From positions 1 through 7,498 of the forward strand of contig DDPM01000180.1 in NCBI GenBank assembly GCA_002342165.1: a stretch of DNA of 7,498 bases. The letters run 5' to 3'. Every line of letters begins with the position of its first letter. Within the stretch, counting starts at the first letter, position 1. Below the pieces are notes generated by a model. That model was not told the origin of the DNA. It was given only the letters and a program-made list of their open reading frames with translations, and made no database searches. This DNA is from Hylemonella sp. UBA2468. Its GTDB lineage: Bacteria; Pseudomonadota; Gammaproteobacteria; Burkholderiales; Burkholderiaceae_C. The translations under genes were made by a program, and so were the position numbers. Below are positions 1 to 7,498 of the stretch, piece after piece.

Positions 1-1
1 G

Positions 2-823
2 ATGATCAAACAATCCCAAAGCAAGGGTACATCTATTAACTGTGATGTTTACCCCTACACAGCTGGAAGCAATCCTTTAAAGAATCTCATGCCGCAATGG
101 GTTCAGGATGGAGGCGTAGGCGATATGCTGAGTCGCTTGAGTCAGCCTGAAGTTAGAGCACGCATCAAAATAGAGATAGAAAGGGATGGTTTAAACAACT
201 GGGGGCGCATTCCTTCATGGAAAAGTATTCAAATTTCCATCAGCCCCAACCTCCCTGAGTATGCCGGCACTGACATTGAGGAAATTGCTTCTGCGTGGTC
301 AATGGAGCCTGTAGATGCTATGTGTGAGTACTTGGTTCGTGATAAGGGTGCTACTCGGGTTTTTGTTCATTCAATATCTGAATCAGATATAGATGAAATT
401 ATCAAATCTTCTACATCCCTCATTGGTTCTGACGGGAATTGTGTCTGTAAAACAGGTATTACTGGGCAGGGAGTCCCTCACCCAAGGTTTTACGGAACCT
501 TCCCGCGTATTTTGAGTCGATATGTGAGAGAGAAAAAGCTTCTGGACTTAGAAGAGGCCATTCATAAAATGACTGGCGCCACGGCAGCCGCACTCAAATT
601 AAACCAACGCGGCCTTTTAAAGGCAGGGTATTTTGCAGACGTTGTGATTTTTGATCCCAATGATTTCGATGATCTGTCCACATACCAAGACCCTCACCAA
701 TACCCAAGTGGGTCCAGAACTATGGTTTTTGTGAATGGCGAATGCGTCATCAACCAATCAACCCACAACAAGGCACTGCCCGGTAAAGTGCTTATTCGAG
801 ACTCAACCGGTTTAGTAAGTTAA
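2..823 (+). CDS. N-acyl-D-amino-acid deacylase, C-terminal part (5' end outside window)
   Basis: Amidohydrolase-superfamily enzyme of the D-aminoacylase group, which hydrolyses N-acyl-D-amino acids (or related N-acyl or carbamoyl compounds) to a carboxylate and the free amino acid. About 273 residues are visible. The family is usually around 480-500 residues, so the N-terminal half, with the first metal-binding HxH region, lies left of the window and the ATG at position 2 is probably internal. Visible family motifs, numbered from that ATG, are DVYPYTAG near 15-22, GSDG at 142-145 (the Asp is the conserved late metal/catalytic residue), HPRFYGTFPRIL at 160-171, LEEAIHKMTGATAAAL near 183-198, and the closing barrel strand LKAGYFADVVIFDP near 206-219, followed by TYQDPHQYPSG. 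The frame ends in TAA. A Bug-type binding protein starts 112 bp downstream on the same strand, suggesting linked uptake and hydrolysis. The coding sequence looks more AT-rich than the atp genes. The exact substrate cannot be read from sequence. Confidence 0.88.
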   Translation: MIKQSQSKGTSINCDVYPYTAGSNPLKNLMPQWVQDGGVGDMLSRLSQPEVRARIKIEIERDGLNNWGRIPSWKSIQISISPNLPEYAGTDIEEIASAWSMEPVDAMCEYLVRDKGATRVFVHSISESDIDEIIKSSTSLIGSDGNCVCKTGITGQGVPHPRFYGTFPRILSRYVREKKLLDLEEAIHKMTGATAAALKLNQRGLLKAGYFADVVIFDPNDFDDLSTYQDPHQYPSGSRTMVFVNGECVINQSTHNKALPGKVLIRDSTGLVS

Positions 824-935
824 ATAATGAATATTTGAAGAGCCCTTAGGGGAAACACGCTTGTGCATGTGGCTATGAGACCCAACAATTGCATCCCTGC
901 TAGCAATTCTTTAGCTTTTAACCTGAGGTTTTCCT

Positions 936-1919
936 ATGGTGATTTTGAACAGAATGGGGTTGAGATGGGTCTCTGTGCTTTGCACACTTTTTGCTCTACT
1001 CGTTCATACATCTAATTGGGCTCAACCTTCTGACTTTCCCAATCGCCCGATCACCATTGTGGTGCCGTTTCCACCCGGCGGAACGGCTGACATGTTGCCT
1101 AGGCTGGTAGCAGAAAAGCTTCCCGAGTTGCTTGGCCAACCCGTGGTGGTCACCAACAGGCCGGGGGCTGCTGGCATGCTGGGTGCTGAGTTTGTGTCTC
1201 GGGCCAACCCCGATGGTTACACACTGCTGGTGGTGCCGCCTCACTTTTTTATCAGTGATTTGCTTTACAAAATTTCGTTTGAGCCCACCAAGTTCATGCC
1301 CGTAAGTATTTTGGCGTCTTACCCCAATGTACTTTTAGGCAGTAACAAGTTGCCTGCTCAAAATATTGCACAGCTTTTGACCTATGCACGCAGCAGCCCA
1401 AAACCTTTGAATATTGCATCCGCAGGTAGCGGCACCAGCCAACACCTGACCGCAGAGCTTTTAAAGGAGATGGCCAAGGTGGACATGATGCATGTGCCCT
1501 ACAAAGGTTCTTCTCCTGCCATGAATGATCTGATTGCCGGGCATGTGGACTTGATGTTTGACAACTTGATTGCGGCCACGCCCTTCATCCAGACGGGCAA
1601 ACTCAAGTTGCTGGCCGTGGGCTCTTCGACCCGCAGCCGATTGTTTCCCGACACACCTGCGGTTCATGAGGTGCTGCCAGGGTTTGAATCGGTCACCTGG
1701 ATGGGGTTGGTGACGCCCCCAGGTACGCCACCGGCAGTGGTTGATAAGCTCAGCCAAGCTGTTTCAGCAGCCATGAAAACACCCAAAATTCGCAAGCAAA
1801 TTGAAGACCTCCAGGCGGAGCCTTTGGGCTCAACCGCTGCTGCCATGGCTGACGCCATCCGCAGAGATGGACAGCGTTGGTCGCAAGTCATTCGGTTCGC
1901 CAAGATCACAGTGGATTAG
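936..1919 (+). CDS. Bug-family (TTT-type) periplasmic solute-binding protein
   Basis: Periplasmic receptor of the Bug/TctC family (tripartite tricarboxylate transporter substrate-binding proteins), which capture small carboxylates, amino acids or related organic acids. The 327 residues match the usual family length. An N-terminal signal peptide is visible: basic start with R6 and R10, hydrophobic core about 11-23, and probable cleavage after A29 (NWA/QPS; the Asn at -3 is not ideal). Then follow the family hallmarks RPITIVVPFPPGGTADMLPR (37-56), RPGAAGMLGAEFV (75-87), NPDGYTLLV (91-99), VPYKGSSPAMNDLIAGHVDLMFDN (187-210), GKLKLLAV (221-228) and the C-terminal WMGLVTPPGTP (255-265). The start ATG is supported by TGAGGT with GAGG at 925-928, 7 nt upstream; an in-frame ATG at 954 would shorten the signal peptide. 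No TctA/TctB-like membrane genes are in view, which is common because many Bug proteins are orphans. The upstream deacylase hints at an acylated amino acid or its product as ligand, which is inference only. Confidence 0.93.
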   Translation: MVILNRMGLRWVSVLCTLFALLVHTSNWAQPSDFPNRPITIVVPFPPGGTADMLPRLVAEKLPELLGQPVVVTNRPGAAGMLGAEFVSRANPDGYTLLVVPPHFFISDLLYKISFEPTKFMPVSILASYPNVLLGSNKLPAQNIAQLLTYARSSPKPLNIASAGSGTSQHLTAELLKEMAKVDMMHVPYKGSSPAMNDLIAGHVDLMFDNLIAATPFIQTGKLKLLAVGSSTRSRLFPDTPAVHEVLPGFESVTWMGLVTPPGTPPAVVDKLSQAVSAAMKTPKIRKQIEDLQAEPLGSTAAAMADAIRRDGQRWSQVIRFAKITVD

Positions 1920-1975
1920 GTTTCGAGTGCTTTTATTTTGAGCGGTGTAATTCGTTGGGTGTGCCCTTAGTTTAG

Positions 1976-2003
1976 GGTTGGATGTGTGGCTCGAAGCTAT
2001 AAT
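1976..2003 (+). promoter_or_regulatory. Putative sigma70 promoter of the cytochrome c gene
   Basis: A perfect TATAAT hexamer lies at 1998-2003, in the context GCTATAATT, 38 bases before the cytochrome start codon. No good -35 box sits at the normal distance: the hexamers 16-17 bp upstream read GGTTGG and GGGTTG, and the nearest TTG-type match, TTGGAT at 1978-1983, gives only a 14-bp spacer. Transcription would start near 2010, leaving a leader of about 30 nt that contains the ribosome binding site. The weak -35 suggests either help from an activator or simply a moderate promoter. Confidence 0.5.
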
Positions 2004-2041
2004 TTAGGGCTATCTTTCCTTACATTGACTTTGAGGATCCC

Positions 2042-2554
2042 ATGAGCGAACACAGCCAAGAAGAAGCCCACACAGGCCCAATCAAGACGCCCAAGCAATT
2101 GCTTTGGTATTCCATTTTGGCGTTTGTGCTTCCCGTTTTTGTGATCATTGGTCTTGTGTATTTCGTGTCTTCAGACAACAAAAAGGCACCAGGTTCCAAT
2201 ATGGAACAGTCCGTTGCCCAACGGATTCAAAAAGTGGGTTTGGTTGAGGTGCGTGATGCCAATCGCCCCTTAAAGTCAGGGGCTGAGGTTTACCAAGCCC
2301 AATGTGCAGCTTGCCATGCCATTGGTGCTGCTGGTTCACCTAAATTTGCCGATGCTGCAGCTTGGGCACCCCGCATTAAAACGGGTTTTGAATCCCTTTG
2401 GAATTCCGCCTTGAAGGGCAAGGGTGCTATGGCTGGTCAAGCCGGTGGCGATCACACTGACATTGAAATTGCACGCGCCGTAGTCCATATGACCAACGCT
2501 GCTGGTGCTAAATTTCCTGAGCCTAAGGCACCCGCTGCTGAAGCCAAGCCTTAA
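2042..2554 (+). CDS. Membrane-anchored cytochrome c5-like class I cytochrome c
   Basis: Small electron carrier with one covalently bound heme, facing the periplasm and tethered to the inner membrane; it probably passes electrons toward a terminal oxidase. The 170 residues comprise a short polar cytoplasmic head (1-19), one transmembrane segment (about 20-42) with no obvious signal-peptidase site after it, a linker, and a cytochrome domain from about 79. Heme attachment is CAACH at 88-92, with H92 the proximal ligand. The following pattern IGAAGSP, W108, R111, LWNSALKGKGAM matches the cytochrome c5 family, making M130 the likely sixth ligand. The usual MPPKGG after the ligand is replaced here by MAGQAGG. 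The C-terminus is an Ala/Pro/Lys-rich tail (about 158-170). The start is fixed by GAGG at 2033-2036, 5 nt before ATG. The gene has its own -10 box and converges on the hydrolase gene with a 4-bp overlap at the stop codons. Its partner complex is not shown by the sequence. Confidence 0.93.
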   Translation: MSEHSQEEAHTGPIKTPKQLLWYSILAFVLPVFVIIGLVYFVSSDNKKAPGSNMEQSVAQRIQKVGLVEVRDANRPLKSGAEVYQAQCAACHAIGAAGSPKFADAAAWAPRIKTGFESLWNSALKGKGAMAGQAGGDHTDIEIARAVVHMTNAAGAKFPEPKAPAAEAKP

Positions 2555-2568
2555 CAGGATTTAAGGCT
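2547..2568. repeat. Inverted repeat over the convergent stop codons
   Basis: Perfect 8-bp arms AGCCTTAA (2547-2554) and TTAAGGCT (2561-2568) flank a 6-base loop, CAGGAT. The left arm contains the TAA of the cytochrome gene (2552-2554) and, on the other strand, the TAA of the hydrolase gene (2551-2553). RNA from either strand could fold the same hairpin. No U-run follows on either side, so it is not a classical intrinsic terminator. A role in 3'-end formation or RNA stability is inference. Confidence 0.5.
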
Positions 2569-3537
2569 CAACCATGCCAGCACTTGTTCTGGCAATGATG
2601 TCGAGCCTTTCTTGCCTGCTGGAAATCCCACGTGCCCGCCTGTATCGGGTTGATAAACATCCATGCTGGGCCCGAGTTGTTCTGGTTTAGGTAGGCTATC
2701 CCGTGGAATAAACGGGTCATTGCGTGCATTGACCAATAGAGCCGGCACTTTGATGTTTGCAAGCTTATAGATGGCTGATGCTCGCCTCCAATAGTCTTGG
2801 GTATTATCAAACCCGTGTAACGGTGCTGTGAATGCATTGTCAAATTCGTACAGAGTTTGAGCAGACAGCACTTTCTGCAAATTGAACAGCTTGGGGTACT
2901 GCTGGTGTTTCAATAAAGCCTTTTGTTTCATGGTTTTGAGGAACATGGCGGTATAGACGTAGCGATTGAACCCTTTACCCAAATGCATTCCGCTTTTCCA
3001 TAAATCTAAGGGCGCCGAAATGCTGGCAATAGCTTGTAAGGTTTTGCAAGCCTCTTGTCCTAGTTCCCCCGCCCATTTCATTAAGGCGTTGCCCCCTAGC
3101 GAAATACCGACGGCCATGATGGGACCGGTATGTTGTGACTTGATTTGGTTGAGCATCCAATCGATTTCAGCCACATCCCCAGAGTGGTAGGCGCGGGGGG
3201 CCAAGTTGATGGAGCCACTGCACCCCCTAAAGTGCGGCACGGCATAGGACCATCCTTTAGCTTGGGCGGCTTGCGCAAACGCCAAGGCATAGTGCCCTTG
3301 TGATGACCCTTCCAGCCCATGGAACAGCACCAGTAAGAAGTTGTGGGTTTTTTGCTTTGGGCCTGCTTGCTTGGCAGGTGCATGCACCCAATCTATATCG
3401 ACAAAATCCTCATCTGGCGTGTACACACGCTGACGGGCGTAAATGATGTTGTGCCCGTGTTGTTGGCGCGATATTCTGGATGCCCATATGGTTTGCAAAT
3501 GCCCACCGGGCAACCAAAACGGTGCTTTGTAGTGCAT
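2551..3537 (-). CDS. yheT: YheT-family alpha/beta-fold hydrolase
   Basis: Predicted cytoplasmic serine hydrolase of the YheT/COG0429 family; the physiological substrate of the family is poorly defined. From the chosen ATG the protein has 328 residues, close to the family norm. It opens with the diagnostic PFWLPGGHLQTIW (about 6-18). Next come the oxyanion region LFHGLEGSSQGHY (about 72-84), FRGCSGS (about 103-109), the nucleophile elbow GISLGG with Ser146, the acid NARNDPF with Asp274, and TGGHVGF with His302, completing the Ser-Asp-His triad. The frame stays open upstream to a TTG at 3594, but that codon lies inside the terminator hairpin of the atp operon and has no ribosome binding site, so the ATG at 3535-3537 is preferred. 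Even this ATG lacks a clear Shine-Dalgarno sequence. The gene lies just beyond the atp terminator on the same strand, so it may depend on read-through or on a promoter within the end of atpC. Its 3' end overlaps the cytochrome gene by 4 bp. Confidence 0.9.
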   Translation of the reverse strand: MHYKAPFWLPGGHLQTIWASRISRQQHGHNIIYARQRVYTPDEDFVDIDWVHAPAKQAGPKQKTHNFLLVLFHGLEGSSQGHYALAFAQAAQAKGWSYAVPHFRGCSGSINLAPRAYHSGDVAEIDWMLNQIKSQHTGPIMAVGISLGGNALMKWAGELGQEACKTLQAIASISAPLDLWKSGMHLGKGFNRYVYTAMFLKTMKQKALLKHQQYPKLFNLQKVLSAQTLYEFDNAFTAPLHGFDNTQDYWRRASAIYKLANIKVPALLVNARNDPFIPRDSLPKPEQLGPSMDVYQPDTGGHVGFPAGKKGSTSLPEQVLAWLSLKSC

Positions 3538-3569
3538 GGTTTGCTGAGTTCGGGCGCTATGTGGTGGAT

Positions 3570-3602
3570 AAAAAAAGCCCCGAGCTTGTGGCAAGGGGCT
3601 TT
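3570..3602 (-). terminator. Rho-independent terminator of the atp operon
   Basis: On the - strand an 8-bp perfect stem AAAGCCCC/GGGGCTTT (3595-3602 with 3574-3581) encloses a 13-base loop, and a run of seven T residues (3570-3576) begins in its 3' arm. This is a textbook intrinsic terminator 40 bases after the atpC stop codon. On the + strand the downstream run is weaker (TTTGTTATT), and no + strand gene reads into it. Confidence 0.88.
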
Positions 3603-3605
3603 GTT

Positions 3606-3632
3606 ATTGATGGGCAAGGTGTGCCCATCAAT
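3606..3632 (-). repeat. Perfect 11-bp hairpin between atpC and its terminator
   Basis: Arms ATTGATGGGCA (3606-3616) and TGCCCATCAAT (3622-3632) are exact reverse complements around a 5-base loop. The structure starts 9 bases after the atpC stop codon and ends 3 bases before the stem of the intrinsic terminator. It has no U-run of its own. Eleven exact pairs with so short a loop are very unlikely by chance in a window this size. It could protect the 3' end of the operon mRNA from exonucleases or aid termination; this role is inference. Confidence 0.75.
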
Positions 3633-3641
3633 TTCATTTGC

Positions 3642-4058
3642 TTATTTCTTTTGACGAAACTTGCGCAAAGCTGCAATTTGGGCAGCCATGATGGCCAGTT
3701 CGGACTGGGCCTTGGCCAAATCCAGATCGCTTTTGGCATTTTTAAGTGCCTCTTCGGCTGCGCGCTTGGCTTCATTGGCTTTTTCTTCGTCCAGGTCTTT
3801 GCCACGAACTGCGGTGTCAGAAAGTACGGTCACGCAGTTGGGCTGAACTTCAAGCAGGCCTCCGGCAACAAACACAAACTCTTCACTTCCATCGGCCATT
3901 TCTATACGAACCGAGCCTGGACGAATGCGTGTAATTAGTGGGGTGTGCCTGGGAAAAATACCCAGTTCTCCCGTTTCACCTGGCAAAGCCACAAAACGCG
4001 CCTCGCCGGAGAAGATGCTTTCTTCGGCGCTGACCACATCAACATGGATGGTGTTCAT
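3642..4058 (-). CDS. atpC: F1Fo-ATP synthase subunit epsilon
   Basis: Epsilon subunit of the F1 sector. It binds gamma at the foot of the central rotor stalk, couples it to the c-ring, and can inhibit ATP hydrolysis through its C-terminal helices. The 138 residues are the standard length. Residues about 3-85 form the beta-sandwich, with the conserved [17 protein letters not shown] (27-43) and [21 protein letters not shown] (63-83). Residues about 89-137 are Ala/Lys/Glu-rich and fit the helical hairpin. The gene is last in the atp operon, 22 bp after atpD, and is followed by two hairpins including the terminator. The sequence before ATG holds only a weak GGA (6 nt spacing), unlike the strong site before atpD. 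Weaker initiation would suit the 1:3 epsilon-to-beta ratio, but that link is inference. Confidence 0.97.
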   Translation of the reverse strand: MNTIHVDVVSAEESIFSGEARFVALPGETGELGIFPRHTPLITRIRPGSVRIEMADGSEEFVFVAGGLLEVQPNCVTVLSDTAVRGKDLDEEKANEAKRAAEEALKNAKSDLDLAKAQSELAIMAAQIAALRKFRQKK

Positions 4059-4080
4059 TTAGGTTCCGTTCGCCTGTGAA

Positions 4081-6422
<2,342 letters not shown>

Positions 6423-6451
6423 ATATGTGTCCTTAAGTCGTCAGGCCAGAT

Positions 6452-7498
6452 TCAAGCAAACGACTTTTTAAACGCAGCAATGGCCGTGTTCAATTCAGCT
6501 TCAGCATCTTTGTCCATGGCTTTGTCAGCCTCAAGCTTGCTTAATAGTGCGGCATGTTTGTCTTTTAAGTAGCTGTGCAAGCCATGCTCAAAGGGCAACA
6601 CGCGCTTGACTTCGATGTCGTCCAAGTAGCCTTTGTTGACGGCGAACAAGGTGGAAGCCATCAAGCTGATGGGCAGCGGGGAGTATTGGGGCTGCTTGAG
6701 CAATTCGGTCACTCGGGCACCGCGGTCGAGCTGCTTGCGAGTGGCTTCGTCCAGGTCGGAGGCAAACTGAGCAAAGGCTGCCAATTCGCGGTACTGAGCC
6801 AAGTCGGTACGAATACCACCCGACAAGCTCTTGATGAGCTTGGTTTGTGCGGCACCACCCACACGAGACACCGAAATACCGGCGTTGATAGCAGGGCGCA
6901 CGCCCGCGTTGAACAAACTGGTCTCCAAGAAGATTTGACCATCGGTGATCGAAATCACGTTGGTAGGCACGAAGGCCGACACGTCGCCTGCTTGGGTTTC
7001 AATAATGGGCAGAGCTGTCAAAGAGCCTGTTTTGCCTTTGACTTCACCTTTGGTGAAGGCCTCAACGTATTCAGCATTCACGCGGGCTGCACGCTCAAGC
7101 AAACGGCTGTGCAAATAGAACACATCGCCTGGGTAGGCTTCGCGGCCTGGCGGGCGACGCAACAGCAAAGACACCTGACGGTAAGCCACGGCCTGCTTGG
7201 ACAAATCGTCGTAAATAATCAGCGCATCTTGTCCACGGTCACGGAAGTATTCGCCCATGGTGCAGCCAGAGTAAGCAGACACAAACTGCATGGCTGCAGA
7301 TTCCGAAGCGGTAGCCGCCACCACAATGGTGTAGCTCATGGCTCCAGACTGCTCTAGGGCACGCACCACGTTTTTAACGGACGACGCCTTTTGACCAATC
7401 GCCACGTAGATGCAGGTCATGTTTTGACCTTTTTGATTGATGATGGTGTCAATTGCGACGGCGGTTTTACCGGTTTGGCGGTCACCAATGATCAATTC
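6452..7498 (-). CDS. atpA: F1Fo-ATP synthase subunit alpha, C-terminal part (5' end outside window)
   Basis: Non-catalytic nucleotide-binding subunit of the F1 hexamer. It alternates with beta and supplies the arginine finger to the catalytic sites. About 348 residues are visible, and the family is near 510-515, so roughly the first 165 residues lie beyond the right edge. The visible part begins [12 protein letters not shown]; the Walker A loop GDRQTGKT is encoded at 7463-7486. Later marks are [15 protein letters not shown] (Walker B region), [27 protein letters not shown] split across the nucleotide-binding core, and the signature [10 protein letters not shown] followed directly by the arginine-finger Arg (SVSR), near residue 212 of the fragment. 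The C-terminal helical bundle ends at TGA (6452-6454). The first in-frame leucine codon at the edge is not a start. The order atpA-atpG-atpD-atpC is the canonical operon order, so atpH, atpF, atpE, atpB and possibly atpI are expected off the right edge. Confidence 0.98.
   Translation of the reverse strand, partial: ELIIGDRQTGKTAVAIDTIINQKGQNMTCIYVAIGQKASSVKNVVRALEQSGAMSYTIVVAATASESAAMQFVSAYSGCTMGEYFRDRGQDALIIYDDLSKQAVAYRQVSLLLRRPPGREAYPGDVFYLHSRLLERAARVNAEYVEAFTKGEVKGKTGSLTALPIIETQAGDVSAFVPTNVISITDGQIFLETSLFNAGVRPAINAGISVSRVGGAAQTKLIKSLSGGIRTDLAQYRELAAFAQFASDLDEATRKQLDRGARVTELLKQPQYSPLPISLMASTLFAVNKGYLDDIEVKRVLPFEHGLHSYLKDKHAALLSKLEADKAMDKDAEAELNTAIAAFKKSFA

Noticed and set aside
824..935. 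Intergenic gap between the deacylase and Bug genes as a regulatory region
   Set aside because: Apart from the ribosome binding site at 925-928 I see no consensus promoter, stable hairpin or operator-like dyad. AAATAAT near 822-828 lacks a matching -35.
1964..1977. CCCT...AGGG near the end of the Bug gene as a possible terminator
   Set aside because: Only four base pairs with a 6-base loop and no U-run follow; too weak to call.
3538..3594. N-terminal extension of the hydrolase from the TTG at 3594
   Set aside because: The added 19 residues are encoded by the terminator stem and its T-run, there is no ribosome binding site, and the family motif begins right after the ATG at 3537.
3480..3938. 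Open + strand frame of 152 codons crossing the terminator and atpC
   Set aside because: It runs through both hairpins and antisense to atpC, resembles no family I know, and has no convincing start signal.
6575..7357. Long + strand open frame of about 260 codons opposite atpA
   Set aside because: It lies wholly antisense to the strongly conserved atpA gene, has no recognisable domain, and is explained by the codon bias of atpA on the other strand. The same applies to the shorter antisense frames over atpC, atpD and atpG.

Overview
The window looks like a chromosomal segment of a betaproteobacterium, most likely order Burkholderiales. The ATP synthase subunits have betaproteobacterial sequence, for example the atpD start region reading [18 protein letters not shown] Bug-family periplasmic binding protein is present, a family greatly expanded in that order. 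A YheT-type hydrolase and a membrane-anchored cytochrome c5-like protein also fit. A freshwater Comamonadaceae-like relative is a reasonable guess from the moderate GC content, but genus cannot be settled from sequence reading alone.

The layout has two halves. On the + strand, from the left edge: the C-terminal part of an N-acyl-D-amino-acid deacylase (cut by the window edge), a complete Bug/TTT-type solute-binding protein (936-1919), and a small membrane-anchored class I cytochrome c (2042-2554) with its own TATAAT -10 element. On the - strand, read from the right edge leftwards: the 3' part of the F1Fo-ATP synthase operon in canonical order, atpA (cut by the window edge), atpG, atpD and atpC. 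A strong intrinsic terminator follows, preceded by a second perfect hairpin, and then a YheT-family alpha/beta hydrolase that converges on the cytochrome gene. The two convergent genes overlap by 4 bp (TTAA), and both stop codons sit in an 8-bp inverted repeat.

The atp genes encode the catalytic F1 head and central stalk: alpha and beta form the nucleotide-binding hexamer, and gamma and epsilon form the rotor shaft. The cytochrome probably carries electrons in the respiratory chain that powers this enzyme. The deacylase and Bug protein plausibly form a small uptake-and-hydrolysis pair for an acylated amino acid or similar carboxylate, but no membrane permease genes are visible.

I see no tRNA, rRNA, CRISPR array, insertion sequence or phage gene, and no gene-free stretch over 300 bases. 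I did not find a new biological system. The points most worth a second look are the RNA-level structures at gene ends and the lack of an obvious promoter or ribosome binding site for the hydrolase.
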